Shown: positions 1 to 8,404 of the stretch, in pieces
Position numbering within the stretch: the first letter of the stretch is position 1
Layout: each line of letters begins with the position of its first letter
From: an uncultured Bacilli bacterium
GTDB lineage: Bacteria; Bacillota_I; Bacilli_A; RF39; UBA660
Length of the DNA: 23,689 bases
Direction: 5' to 3'
Assembly (NCBI GenBank): GCA_944358225.1
Contig: CALVQP010000007.1
Span: 1-23,689 of the forward strand
The notes under the pieces: model-generated
Told to the model about the DNA's origin: nothing
Databases searched by the model: none
Seen by the model: the letters and a program-made list of their open reading frames with translations, nothing else
Translations under genes and position numbers: made by a program

Positions 1-117
1 GTCAATAATTTAAAAGAAAATCAGCAAAAAAGAGCAAATTTCTCAAATTTTTCTTCGCAAATATTTTCTGATATAATTATTATAATAAAAAGGTGTTGTT
101 ATAATATGCAGACACTT

Positions 118-143
118 TGAACTGAACCCCAAAAGTTGGACAG
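118..143 (+). repeat. Left terminal inverted repeat of the IS
   Basis: The segment starts TGAACTGAACCCC and ends TTGGACAG. Its reverse complement matches 1515-1540, with TGTCCAA and GGGGTTCA conserved on that side and a divergent centre. This arrangement is typical of IS150-group ends. Confidence 0.8.
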
Positions 144-157
144 TTTATGAATAGTTT

Positions 158-999
158 CTAATTAGAGGATTGTAACCTGTAATTTACAGGAGACAGTCCT
201 TTTAATTTTTCTTTAATTCTATCATAATTATAATAATTAATATAGTCATCAATTGCCAAAATCAGTTCATCTATATTTTCATATTTATCTTCTTGATCAT
301 AAAACATTTCTGTTTTTAAAAGCCCAAAGAAGTTTTCCATCATGCCATTATCCATACTATTTCCTTTTCTAGACATGCTTTGTTTAATACCTTTATTCTT
401 TAGTCTTTGTTGGTAAGATTGATGCTGATATTGCCAGCCTTGATCTGAATGTAATATTAATCCTTCTAAATCTTTATTATCAAATGCTTTATTGAGCATA
501 TCATTTATTTGTTCTAAATTAGGTGATTTAGAAGTATTATAAGATACTACTTCGCCATTAAAAATAAATAAATCTTTTCTCCTCGAAGATTGAATTCAGT
601 TACATCTGTGTACCATTTCTGATTTGGTTTATCTGCGTAAAACTCTCGATTAATATAATTATCTGCTATCTTACCAACTGTTTTTTTATATGATGAATAT
701 TTTCTTTTATTTCTTTTTAAAGGTTTTAATCCTAATTTAACCATAATCCTATATACTTTTTTATGATTAACATTATACCCTTGATTTTTAAGTTCTAAAG
801 TAATTCTACGATAACCATATTTTTCTTTATTATTAATAAATATTTCTTTAATTTTCTTAATAACTTCTTTATTCTTATCATCTTTATCTGTTTTAGACAA
901 GGTATAATAATATACTGATTTAGCTAAACCAGATACTTGTAGAAGAATCATTAAAGGATATTTTAGCCGAAGTTCACTTACAACATTTACTTTTTCTTC
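158..999 (-). pseudogene. IS3-family transposase OrfB, frameshifted
   Basis: OrfB is the catalytic part of an IS3 transposase. The first part (to about 547) has the HTH_21-type region (KEKYGYRRITLELK) and the first catalytic aspartate in WYTDVTEF. The second part (from about 560 to 158) has the second aspartate in HSDQGWQYQ and the glutamate in MDNGMMENFFG. The two parts are in different frames. The reading breaks off after GEKIYL, and the downstream frame resumes at FNGEVVSYN. The segment that normally joins these in the family (usually like SPILDL) is missing, so a short deletion of a length not divisible by three is the likely cause. All three acidic residues survive but cannot be made in one protein. 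Translation was probably by -1 slippage from orfA, since no independent start fits better. Confidence 0.9.
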
Positions 1000-1496
1000 T
1001 GTTGTTGATTCTTCCTTGTTTGAACAACGGCTCTCAATTTTTTTGAGTATTCTAGCTCCGCCGATAAATATTGAACTTGTTCTTCAAGCCTTTTTATCTT
1101 TTCTTCTTGAGTTTCATTCCTTTTCGCTTCTTTTCTTTTCTTTTTCATAGCTGGACGTCCTCGCTTTCGTTCAACTATATTATAACCATTTTCACGATAT
1201 TTTTTAATCCAATTGTCTAACATTCCTTTACCCAATAATCCAATATCTAATGTTACAGCCCATTTTGCTTCACCGTTAATTAGAACTCTATCTATCGCTT
1301 CTTGTTTCTCATATTTAGTATGAATTTTGTTTTTGCTTGTTCTTAAAATATCTATTCCATGTTTATCTATTAATGCAGTTAGATAATTAATTACACTTTT
1401 TCTTATCTTATATTTATTTGATAGACTTCCTATCGACATACCTCTCTTTTTATCATTATATAGATTAGTTTTATCTTCATAAGTTAATTTGCTCAT
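987..1496 (-). CDS. IS3-family transposase OrfA (helix-turn-helix protein)
   Basis: This 169-residue protein has two successive helix-turn-helix regions (about residues 1-55 and 60-115) for binding the element's ends. A basic stretch (RGRPAMKKKRKEAKR) and a leucine-zipper-like segment at about 130-155 follow. The ATG is preceded by GAGG at good spacing. The last codons run through G-AAAAA-G at 990-996, where ribosomes would slip back one base to make the OrfAB fusion. The -1 frame then reads EEKVNVVSELRLKYP, a recognisable IS3-family linker between OrfA and OrfB. The usual heptamer has six A residues; this copy has five, so slippage may be weak. OrfA itself looks intact. Confidence 0.9.
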   Translation of the reverse strand: MSKLTYEDKTNLYNDKKRGMSIGSLSNKYKIRKSVINYLTALIDKHGIDILRTSKNKIHTKYEKQEAIDRVLINGEAKWAVTLDIGLLGKGMLDNWIKKYRENGYNIVERKRGRPAMKKKRKEAKRNETQEEKIKRLEEQVQYLSAELEYSKKLRAVVQTRKNQQQKKK

Positions 1497-1514
1497 ATAA
1501 AAACCTCGTTTCCT

Positions 1515-1540
1515 TTGTCCAAGAAACGGGGTTCATATCA
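1515..1540 (-). repeat. Right terminal inverted repeat of the IS
   Basis: TGTCCAA, a short divergent centre and GGGGTTCATATCA form the partner of the repeat at 118-143. It lies just upstream of orfA and fixes the outer boundary of the element at about 1540. Confidence 0.75.
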
Positions 1541-1570
1541 TTTATGTCTACATTTATCTTCAACTTTTAA

Positions 1571-2665
1571 TTATCTAGACAACGAATCATAATTTTGAAG
1601 TGTTTGAATATTAGATAAAAATTGAATAGTTGTTTGATTAATACTATAAGGAATCCCTAATCTATCTGTATATTCATTAATAAGCTTTTTATCTTCGGCT
1701 GTTTGAAACCTAATTCCCACCGGAACAGACGGATCAATAATCACTCCATAATCTGTATCGCGCGCAGTATCTCCTGCTTTAATCCTTAATAGAGAAATTA
1801 TTTTTTCATTTCTAACAATTTCAGCTAAAAGATCAGGATTATTTGAAATATATGCATACGCTCCAGTTCCATAACTAATTATCTCACAATTCAAATCTAC
1901 AAATGCTGCGTTATATGCATATGGGTAACCATTTTTAATTATTCCTTGGGTATCAACATTTTTATAAAAATCTTGAAGTAATTTTTGAGTACTATTTAAA
2001 TATGACATTTGATTTTGATATATATCATCTAAAGCATCGTTATAGATTTGCTCATCTATGTAATTATTATTTTTTATGTTTGATAACAAGTTTAATAAAC
2101 TATCACTTATTAAATATCTGTATCCGACTACTTGAGTGAATTGCTTAATAAGTTGACGATCTTCTTCAGTTTGTAGTCTAAATCCATTTAAAGAATTTGT
2201 ATCAGCTATTAAACCATAATCTGTATCTCGCGAGTTTCCGCTCCTTTGAATTCTTAATGTCGAAATCATGGTATTATTTTTTTCTATTTCTGCCAAAAGA
2301 TCAGGATTGTTAGAAATATATTTATATGCTCCCGGCCCATAATTAATTGTTTGACAGTTTAAATCCGCATATGCAACACTGTAAGTTAAAGGAAAAGCAG
2401 TTTTTATTATTCCTTTAGTATCAACTTTTTCAAAAAAATCCTGCAATCTTTTTTGCGTAGTAACCAGATAATTCATTTGTTGTTGATAAAGCGAATCTAT
2501 TGTACTATCAAGCCCAACTTCTAACATGCTTTCCTCTTGATTTAAACTTACTTTCATATTCCTATCACTAGCAAATACTGTTGTTCCCATAAAAGCTCCA
2601 AAAGTAGCCGCTGTAGCAATAGATGTAACTTTTTTCAAAGTATAATTGTATTCATTATTATTCAT
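1571..2665 (-). CDS. Secreted protein with two tandem copies of an unknown domain
   Basis: I do not recognise the family. The 364-residue protein begins with a Sec signal peptide (KK at 11-12, an alanine-rich hydrophobic stretch, and a likely cleavage after VFA near residue 32). The mature part is two homologous units, about residues 55-199 and 211-355, offset by 156 residues. Landmarks repeated in both are QKxLQDF, GIIK, DLNC, NNPDLLAEI, RDTDYG and FQT/LQTxED. Each unit has one cysteine (in DLNC). There is no membrane anchor or LPXTG motif, so it is probably released or held non-covalently. The gene has its own consensus promoter, and AGAGGTG lies about 10 bases before the ATG. No terminator is visible before the adjacent IS. 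The function is unknown; an internal gene duplication is clear. Confidence 0.85.
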   Translation of the reverse strand: MNNNEYNYTLKKVTSIATAATFGAFMGTTVFASDRNMKVSLNQEESMLEVGLDSTIDSLYQQQMNYLVTTQKRLQDFFEKVDTKGIIKTAFPLTYSVAYADLNCQTINYGPGAYKYISNNPDLLAEIEKNNTMISTLRIQRSGNSRDTDYGLIADTNSLNGFRLQTEEDRQLIKQFTQVVGYRYLISDSLLNLLSNIKNNNYIDEQIYNDALDDIYQNQMSYLNSTQKLLQDFYKNVDTQGIIKNGYPYAYNAAFVDLNCEIISYGTGAYAYISNNPDLLAEIVRNEKIISLLRIKAGDTARDTDYGVIIDPSVPVGIRFQTAEDKKLINEYTDRLGIPYSINQTTIQFLSNIQTLQNYDSLSR

Positions 2666-2691
2666 TAATTATATACACCTCTTAACCCTAT

Positions 2692-2720
2692 ATTATAGTT
2701 AGTTATATTTTAAATGTCAA
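2692..2720 (-). promoter_or_regulatory. Consensus sigma-A promoter of the tandem-domain secreted protein
   Basis: On the minus strand TTGACA (2715-2720) and TATAAT (2692-2697) are separated by exactly 17 bases. Both hexamers match the consensus, which predicts strong vegetative expression. The start codon is about 27 bases downstream of the -10 box. Confidence 0.8.
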
Positions 2721-2825
2721 CGCCAACTATCATGTCAATTCCCTAGTTTTTCATCGTTATTTACCATATCATAAAAAAGAAAATAACAAAATTTATAATC
2801 ATCTTGTTATTCTTAGACCTATACC

Positions 2826-2854
2826 CATATTTTTAATAATTTATAGCATACGAT
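2826..2854 (+). promoter_or_regulatory. Possible SigE-type sporulation promoter
   Basis: CATATT (2826-2831), a 15-base spacer and CATACGAT (2847-2854) resemble the Bacillus SigE pattern (about KMATATT, 13-15 bases, CATACA-T) with one mismatch in the -10 element. It lies 17 bases before the likely ATG of a small membrane protein whose convergent neighbours are spore-coat-type genes. In such AT-rich DNA a chance match is possible. Confidence 0.35.
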
Positions 2855-2871
2855 AAAGTAAGGTGATGTAT

Positions 2872-3057
2872 ATGTGTCCCAAAAGACCTTGCGGAGGAGG
2901 AATATTTAGTGTTTTTGCCATTCTAGCTTTATCAGTTTTGATTTTTTATCAAGTTGTAATAACTTTAATCTTACCCTTGCGCTTTAATATATTTATTTTA
3001 CTTATCGAAGTTGCCCTCCTTTTTTTCTTCTTGTATCGTATAATATGGCCTTATTAA
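2872..3057 (+). CDS. Small two-helix membrane protein
   Basis: This 61-residue protein starts MCPKRPCGGG. Two hydrophobic segments follow (about residues 11-34 and 42-59). It has two N-terminal cysteines in CPKRPC. The start at 2872 is chosen because AAGGTG ends six bases before it; upstream GTG/ATG codons at 2863 and 2866 lie within or against that ribosome site. The last 60 bases overlap the convergent ysxE-like gene tail to tail. The upstream SigE-like element and the neighbouring spoVID/ysxE-like genes suggest a sporulation role, but this is inference. I do not recognise the family. Such a small hydrophobic ORF could be spurious, although the ribosome site and composition argue for it. 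Confidence 0.55.
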   Translation: MCPKRPCGGGIFSVFAILALSVLIFYQVVITLILPLRFNIFILLIEVALLFFFLYRIIWPY

Positions 3058-3915
3058 CTCTTCAGTAACATATAAATAATCTAGCACTTCCCGTACTTTC
3101 TTACAAGAATTAAATTCACAAGTATTATCTAAAGTAACTTCATCGATAATTGAAATTAAAATAAAAAATAGCTTTTTTTCCTCTTCATTAAGAGGATTTT
3201 TTCTTAAATACCTTTCTAAAATTGTCTCAAAATCCAAATTAAAATACTCATTTTTATAAAAAGTAACCAAATCTAATACTGGAGTATCCACCTTAGCTCT
3301 TTCCCAACTTATTAAATAAGATTTATCCCTTTTTAAATAATGATCTGTACTTAAATTATTATGAACTAAAGCTACTCTTTCCTTATTTTTTTCTTTAGCT
3401 TGCGTATACCACCCATTAGCTTCTTTCAAAGCAAAGTCCAAACTCGCCATTATTTTTGAGGAATTTCTTATTAATAAATATTCACTTGGAGACATATAAA
3501 CTTTACTTTCAATTATCAAAAAAAGATTTTGATATTTAGTTTGTAAGTATTTTACATTATTTACTATATCTTCATATATTTGCTTATATTTATCTTCACT
3601 TACTGGTTTATAATAAGTAGTTTTACTATGTAACGCTGCCGCTAAATCAATGATATCTAAGCCCTTTTGTTCTTTTGGCATAGGGTATTCATCAATATAT
3701 TCAAAAACATTTAAATCAGTTCTTGTATCATCAATTAAAGATGGAAAAGCCTCAAAATTACGTCCCTTTAAATAATTAAAAATATCATGTAAATCCTTTC
3801 TTTTTTCTTTGACTAAAAATTTTCCCGAAGTTGTCTCTAAGATCGTAGTCTTTCCTTTTAAAGTTACTCTTAAAGGTTTATAAACTTGTTTTAAAACATC
3901 AATTGTTTTACTCAT
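2998..3915 (-). CDS. ysxE: YsxE/CotS-family spore coat protein (kinase-like fold)
   Basis: This is a protein of about 305 residues with the aminoglycoside-phosphotransferase-like fold of the CotS/YutH/YsxE spore coat proteins. The N-lobe has a strand pair with FLVKEK, and the C-lobe has the loop LVHNNLSTDHYL followed by YLISWERA. In active members these loops read H-x-D-x(4)-N and I-D-W/F; here the key aspartates are Asn and Ser, so it is probably a pseudokinase. Assignment rests on this pattern and on position directly downstream of a spoVID-like gene, as in Bacillus. The ATG at 3915 overlaps the end of that gene by eight bases (ATGAGTAA), which implies translational coupling; a GTG two codons upstream is an alternative. 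Its expected role is in spore coat assembly on the forespore surface. Confidence 0.7.
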   Translation of the reverse strand: MSKTIDVLKQVYKPLRVTLKGKTTILETTSGKFLVKEKRKDLHDIFNYLKGRNFEAFPSLIDDTRTDLNVFEYIDEYPMPKEQKGLDIIDLAAALHSKTTYYKPVSEDKYKQIYEDIVNNVKYLQTKYQNLFLIIESKVYMSPSEYLLIRNSSKIMASLDFALKEANGWYTQAKEKNKERVALVHNNLSTDHYLKRDKSYLISWERAKVDTPVLDLVTFYKNEYFNLDFETILERYLRKNPLNEEEKKLFFILISIIDEVTLDNTCEFNSCKKVREVLDYLYVTEELIRPYYTIQEEKKEGNFDK

Positions 3916-4702
3916 CTTCACAAATTGGAATAATTATTTTATCACCAATATTTATATTATCAACTTTATTATATTCTTTAACTAACTCCACAGAAGCCTC
4001 ATAACTTTGACAAATGCTTTCTAATGTTTCTAACTCTCTTACAATATGGACATTATACGTTATATATTCTTCTTCACTATCCACATCAACAGCTTGTAAA
4101 ATAGTTTTTTCCTGTTCTTCATCTAATCTAGCGTCTTGACTCTTTTCATTAATTTCAACATCATGAGTAACTTCATCAGCCATAATCATATTTTCTTCTA
4201 ATACTTTACTATCAGTGTGATCTTCCTTTTTTACATTTTCTTTTATCTTTTCATCTTTTATTTCATCTTCTAAAGTAATAATTTCATCAAGTTTAACTTC
4301 TTTTATATCATCATCAACACTTTGAAATTCTACCAACTCTCTATCTTCTTTTTCTTCTTCAATAATTTCTTCTTTTGTTTCTATTTCTTTGGCTTCCACC
4401 TCAAACTCAATATTAACTCTTAAAACATCACTCCCAATAATTTCATAATAAAAATCAGTAATTTCTAAATTAAAAGTATCCAAATCAATATTACTAGTTA
4501 ATTCTACATTAAAAGGCAACTTATATAAAAATTCTTCCTTATTTACAGAAACCTCATGACTCTTATAATCTCCACTAACTATAAAATTCCCACTAACTTC
4601 CCCATTTTTTACATTCATCTCATGTTCTAAAGATATCGATGTAACCTCTGCAATTTTACTTTTAAATAAAATGTCTTTCGTAAAAGGAATAGTCATCTTC
4701 AT
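3908..4702 (-). CDS. spoVID: SpoVID-like spore coat morphogenetic protein with LysM
   Basis: The 264-residue protein has three parts. The N-terminal beta-rich domain (1-105) resembles the SpoVID N-terminus. A very acidic low-complexity linker (106-210) is rich in Glu, Asp and Lys. The C-terminal LysM domain (about 215-260) has YNVHIVRELETLESICQSY and ends GDKIIIP. In Bacillus, SpoVID drives encasement of the spore by coat proteins, and its gene is followed by ysxE and lies near lonA; the same order lon, spoVID, ysxE is seen here. It is shorter than the Bacillus protein (about 575 residues), mainly in the linker. A ribosome site (AAAGAGG) lies eight bases before the ATG. Only about 50 bases separate it from lon, with a terminator between, so it may have its own promoter; none is convincing. 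Confidence 0.7.
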   Translation of the reverse strand: MKMTIPFTKDILFKSKIAEVTSISLEHEMNVKNGEVSGNFIVSGDYKSHEVSVNKEEFLYKLPFNVELTSNIDLDTFNLEITDFYYEIIGSDVLRVNIEFEVEAKEIETKEEIIEEEKEDRELVEFQSVDDDIKEVKLDEIITLEDEIKDEKIKENVKKEDHTDSKVLEENMIMADEVTHDVEINEKSQDARLDEEQEKTILQAVDVDSEEEYITYNVHIVRELETLESICQSYEASVELVKEYNKVDNINIGDKIIIPICEDE

Positions 4703-4732
4703 ATTATCATCCTCTTTCTACAAAATAGTATG

Positions 4733-4756
4733 AAAAAAGTTCTATTCCTAGAACTT
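4733..4756 (-). terminator. Intrinsic terminator of lon
   Basis: Read on the minus strand, AAGTTCTA, loop GGAA and TAGAACTT form an 8-bp stem followed by six T. The lon stop codon at 4755-4757 lies at the base of the stem. Confidence 0.8.
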
Positions 4757-7076
4757 ACTTTTTATTAAACAATTCATTATATATTTCCTTATAATCTTTA
4801 ACTAAGATAATTTCCACATTATCTTTAATCCTTTGCGGAATTTCTTCAATATCTAACTTATTAGCTAGAGGAATAAAAATTTTATTAATTCCCTCATTAT
4901 AAGCCCCTATAATTTTTTCCTTAACTCCCCCTATTTTTAAAATATCTCCTCTTAAAGTCATTTCTCCCGTCATAGCAATTTTTTTATCAATCTTAACATT
5001 TTTAATAACACTTAAAAGGGAAGTAACAATTGCTACACCAGCACTCGGCCCATCTTTTTTTACTTCTGCCGAAAAGGCATGAATATGAAAATCTTTATGT
5101 TTAAAAATTTCTTTGGTTTTAAAATAATTTTCATGCGCTTTAATATAACTTAATGCTACTTCAGCACTTTCTTTCATGACTTCTCCTAATGAACCGGTTA
5201 AATTAAGATCTCCTTTTCCTTCATACATTACTGTTTCAATTGGCGAAACTAAACCACCTAAAGGAGTATAAGCTAAAGCATTAACTAACCCAATCTTACT
5301 ACTAGTCTTATTGCTATCATCATAAAAAGGTGTGCCTAAATATTGTTTTAAATCACTTTTCTTAATTGTAATTTTAACTTCCTTTTTATTTCTAATGGCT
5401 TCAATTATTACTTTACGAACAATTTTATTAAGTTGTCGTTCTAATTCTCTAACTCCTGATTCTTTAGTATATTTATTAATAATAGTTAAAATCACATCAT
5501 CAGATATTTTAATATCTTTAGCCTCAATAACATGTTCTTTATAAATATTTGGCAATAAATATTTTTTAGCAATATCTAATTTTTCAAATTGCGTATAAGA
5601 AGATAAATTTATAATTTCTAAACGATCATATAAAGCACTAGGTATATCAAATAAACTATTAGCCGTTAAAATAAATAAAACTTTAGATAAATCAAAAGGT
5701 TCTTCAATATAATTATCGACAAACATTTTATTTTGTTCCGGATCTAAAATATCAAGTAAAGCACTAGCTGGATCTCCTTTATAATCTTTAACCATTTTAT
5801 CTACTTCATCAATTAAAATTAACGGATTGTTAGAATTACATTTTTTAATACCCTGAATAATTTTTCCTGGATTAGCTCCTAAATAGGTTCTTCTATGTCC
5901 TACCAGTTCTCCACTATCATTTAATCCTCCAACACTTATTTTATAAAACTTTTTATTTAAAGCTTTAGCAATCCCCATAGATAAAGTCGTTTTACCTACT
6001 CCTGGTGGACCAACTAAACAAATAATAGGAGTTTTAATATTTTTATTACGACTTTTAACAGCTACATATTCTAAAATACGCATTTTTATTTCTTCCATTC
6101 CATAATGCGTACTATCCAAGGATTTTTTTATTTTGTCTAAATTAGTTTCATCTTTAGTTTGATGATCCCAAGGCAAATTTAAAGTCCAATCTAGATAATT
6201 ACGAATTACAGCCACATCTGGACTTAATTCCGAAGCCGTTTCATACTTCCGTATTTCTCTTAAAAATTTATCTTTACTAGTCTTTAAAATATTTAAACTT
6301 TCAACTTGTTTTTTAAAGTGTTCTACTTCACTTTCTTTAACATCTTCCTCCCCTAATTCTTTTTTTATTTCTTTAATCTTTTCTTTTAATATAAAATCTC
6401 TTTGGCTCTCTTCTAATTCATAACGAACGGATTCATCTATTTTTTCATCTATTTTTAATACTTCTAATTCTAATTTTAAATCATGAACTAAATTAGTAGC
6501 TCTTTTTATAGCATTTATTTCTTGCATATAAATAAGTTTCTTTTGAAATTTCAAAGGAACAAAAGAAGTAATAATATCCGTTATTTTATTTAAATCTTTC
6601 GTTTTCTTCAAACTCGTTAAAACACTATTAGAAACCTCTGGATAAGCCGTAATATAATCTTGCAAAATTTCCATTAGTTTTATCTTTACGGCTTTGATTT
6701 CCATATCACTAAACTTTGGTAAATCTACTTCATGAACTGCAGCCATTAAAATATCACTATCATCTGTTTTATTTAAATACTCATCTACAACTACTCTTTT
6801 TCGACCTGTAATTGTAATTCTCAAAGGGCCATCATCTTCATCAGTTAAAACCATTTTACTTTTAATATGACCCACAACCCCAACATCCGGTAAATCTTCT
6901 ACTCCGGGACTTTCTTCTATTTGATCTTTAGGACAAATAACTAAAACTTCATTTTTATTATTAGAAGCTAAAGAAATAACCTTTTTACTAATTTTATTAT
7001 TTAAATCTAATTTTACCTCTTGATAAGGTAATAATATTAATCCTTTTAAAAGCATAACTGGAATATTCTTAGCCAT
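4755..7076 (-). CDS. lon: ATP-dependent protease Lon
   Basis: This is a full-length LonA of 773 residues, a cytosolic AAA+ protease that degrades misfolded and regulatory proteins. The substrate-binding LAN domain covers about 1-200, followed by a coiled-coil linker to about 300. The AAA+ module has Walker A GPPGVGKT at 356-363 and Walker B LILIDEVDK at about 419-427. The protease domain has the catalytic serine in KDGPSAG (S678) and the catalytic lysine in GGVKEK (K721), so the Ser-Lys dyad is intact. GGAGG precedes the ATG at good spacing. It has its own promoter and terminator and appears monocistronic. No CIRCE or CtsR-type operator is evident in the short upstream region. Confidence 0.97.
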   Translation of the reverse strand: MAKNIPVMLLKGLILLPYQEVKLDLNNKISKKVISLASNNKNEVLVICPKDQIEESPGVEDLPDVGVVGHIKSKMVLTDEDDGPLRITITGRKRVVVDEYLNKTDDSDILMAAVHEVDLPKFSDMEIKAVKIKLMEILQDYITAYPEVSNSVLTSLKKTKDLNKITDIITSFVPLKFQKKLIYMQEINAIKRATNLVHDLKLELEVLKIDEKIDESVRYELEESQRDFILKEKIKEIKKELGEEDVKESEVEHFKKQVESLNILKTSKDKFLREIRKYETASELSPDVAVIRNYLDWTLNLPWDHQTKDETNLDKIKKSLDSTHYGMEEIKMRILEYVAVKSRNKNIKTPIICLVGPPGVGKTTLSMGIAKALNKKFYKISVGGLNDSGELVGHRRTYLGANPGKIIQGIKKCNSNNPLILIDEVDKMVKDYKGDPASALLDILDPEQNKMFVDNYIEEPFDLSKVLFILTANSLFDIPSALYDRLEIINLSSYTQFEKLDIAKKYLLPNIYKEHVIEAKDIKISDDVILTIINKYTKESGVRELERQLNKIVRKVIIEAIRNKKEVKITIKKSDLKQYLGTPFYDDSNKTSSKIGLVNALAYTPLGGLVSPIETVMYEGKGDLNLTGSLGEVMKESAEVALSYIKAHENYFKTKEIFKHKDFHIHAFSAEVKKDGPSAGVAIVTSLLSVIKNVKIDKKIAMTGEMTLRGDILKIGGVKEKIIGAYNEGINKIFIPLANKLDIEEIPQRIKDNVEIILVKDYKEIYNELFNKK

Positions 7077-7106
7077 TAGAAGAAGCCTCCTTTTTCATTG
7101 CCATTT

Positions 7107-7135
7107 ATTATAATGAAAAATTATTTGTTTGTCTA
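7107..7135 (-). promoter_or_regulatory. lon promoter
   Basis: On the minus strand TAGACA (7130-7135), a 17-base spacer and TATAAT (7107-7112) lie about 30 bases before the lon start. The -35 box differs from consensus at one base. Confidence 0.7.
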
Positions 7136-7153
7136 GAAAACTTTTCCAGGTTT

Positions 7154-7180
7154 TAAAAAAAGATTGATGGGATCAATCTT
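7154..7180 (-). terminator. Intrinsic terminator of the surface-protein gene
   Basis: AGATTGA, loop TCCCA and TCAATCT form a perfect stem followed by a run of seven T on the minus strand. The TGA stop of the gene ending at 7173 is inside the 5' arm of the stem. Confidence 0.85.
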
Positions 7181-8378
7181 CTATAATTTCTTCATTTATT
7201 TCTAACTCTACTGAAGTTGTATCAGTACTGTCTTCTTGTGGTTGACTATCTTCCACTATTTCTACATCTTCTACTACATCAGTTTCTGGACCCTGATTTT
7301 CTTCTTCTTTAATCTCTTCTTCTACTAAATCAGTACTATCCTTTTTTTCTAAATTAGCAATAGCTTTAGCAATATTTTCATAAGCTGCTTTAATAGCTGC
7401 ACTAACATTACTTTCAGTACCCGTTATCTGACCAGCTTGCTCTATTGCTTCTTTTAGCTGAGCATAAGTTAAAGCTGTATAATCATCTTCACTAAATTCT
7501 TCGGCTATCTTTTGTGCATATTGTTGTAAAGTCGCTATATCAGCACTAGCATCTTTATTTTCTTCTAAAGAAGCAAGTAAACTTTTTATTTCTAAATAAC
7601 TTATTTTTTGTAAAGATAAACTTTCAAAATTTGTAGTTACAAAGTTTTCATAAGCACTTCTAAATGCCGTTAGTTTTTCTTGATCATAATATTTTAAATC
7701 TTCACTTGCTAAAAGACTATCAATATAAGCTTTCTTAATATTAAGCTCTTCTTTAAATTCTTCATCAGTCATTACTGTCACATTAAAGACATATTCATTA
7801 TTATTATCATCAACTACAGTTACTGTATAATCTCCGCTAAGTAAAAATTCTACCATGCTCTCATTGCTTATCTTATAGGCGTCCTTATTATCACTACCAT
7901 TATATAAGACATTAGTTACTTTAGCATTTGCTACCTTTAAATCTTCTTGATAAAGTGTAGCAAAATCAACTATTTCACTTGTTAAATAAAATTCACTATT
8001 ATCAAATTTTACTACATTTTTAATGCTTGGTACTAAACTTCCTGTTTCTTTTTCGTTATTATCATTGTTATTAGAAGAATCTGTATTTGACTCACTAGTA
8101 TCCACAATTGCAATTACTTCTTCTTCATCATTTAACTTCGTAGTACTTACTATTACTTCTTCAGTTTTAGGTACATACGTACTTTGTGTATCATCACTTA
8201 TATCCTTTTTAGGTTGCTTATCTACAACCTTATCACTGGTATCTTTATCAGTATCTTCTAAATCTTTATCTTTTGTAAAATACCAAGTAATTAAAACCCC
8301 AATAGCTATCATGATTATAATAGCTAATACAATAAATATTGTTCTTTCTTCTTTTGCTAGTTCATTTTTCTTTTCCAT
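7173..8378 (-). CDS. Membrane-anchored surface protein with Ig-like and FIVAR-like regions
   Basis: The 401-residue protein has a short charged N-terminus and one transmembrane helix at 13-34, with the rest predicted outside. A long Asp/Thr/Ser/Lys-rich linker (35-118) leads to a beta-rich, possibly cadherin- or Ig-like domain (about 120-203) ending in YTVTVVDDNNNEYVFNVTV. Two helical segments follow: about 208-272, and 290-345, the latter with YTALTYAQLKEAIEQA resembling FIVAR or other three-helix surface modules of Gram-positive adhesins. The tail (346-401) is extremely acidic. No LPXTG motif is present. The ATG has AGGAGGG upstream. It has its own promoter and terminator, and the leader contains a terminator-like hairpin. 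An adhesin or wall-binding role is a guess from architecture; I do not recognise a specific family. Confidence 0.75.
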   Translation of the reverse strand: MEKKNELAKEERTIFIVLAIIIMIAIGVLITWYFTKDKDLEDTDKDTSDKVVDKQPKKDISDDTQSTYVPKTEEVIVSTTKLNDEEEVIAIVDTSESNTDSSNNNDNNEKETGSLVPSIKNVVKFDNSEFYLTSEIVDFATLYQEDLKVANAKVTNVLYNGSDNKDAYKISNESMVEFLLSGDYTVTVVDDNNNEYVFNVTVMTDEEFKEELNIKKAYIDSLLASEDLKYYDQEKLTAFRSAYENFVTTNFESLSLQKISYLEIKSLLASLEENKDASADIATLQQYAQKIAEEFSEDDYTALTYAQLKEAIEQAGQITGTESNVSAAIKAAYENIAKAIANLEKKDSTDLVEEEIKEEENQGPETDVVEDVEIVEDSQPQEDSTDTTSVELEINEEIIED

Positions 8379-8404
8379 TTCACCCTCCTACGATTTAAGC
8401 CTCA

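Larger units (their letters stand above)
118..1540 (-). mobile_element. IS3-family insertion sequence (IS150-like)
   Basis: The element is about 1.42 kb and carries orfA and orfB on the minus strand, with orfB in the -1 frame relative to orfA. Imperfect terminal inverted repeats lie at 118-143 and 1515-1540. The outer ends read TGA and TCA, as usual in this family. No clear target-site duplication is visible: the flanks are ACTT on the left and TTTAT on the right. The copy is probably inactive because the DDE-bearing orfB is frameshifted. It sits only 30 bases from the end of the neighbouring secreted-protein gene and may have removed that gene's terminator. Confidence 0.9.

Noticed and set aside
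4703..4732. CATACTAT upstream of the spoVID-like gene, resembling a SigE -10 element.
   Set aside because: No matching -35 element lies 13-15 bases upstream; that position is inside the lon terminator hairpin.
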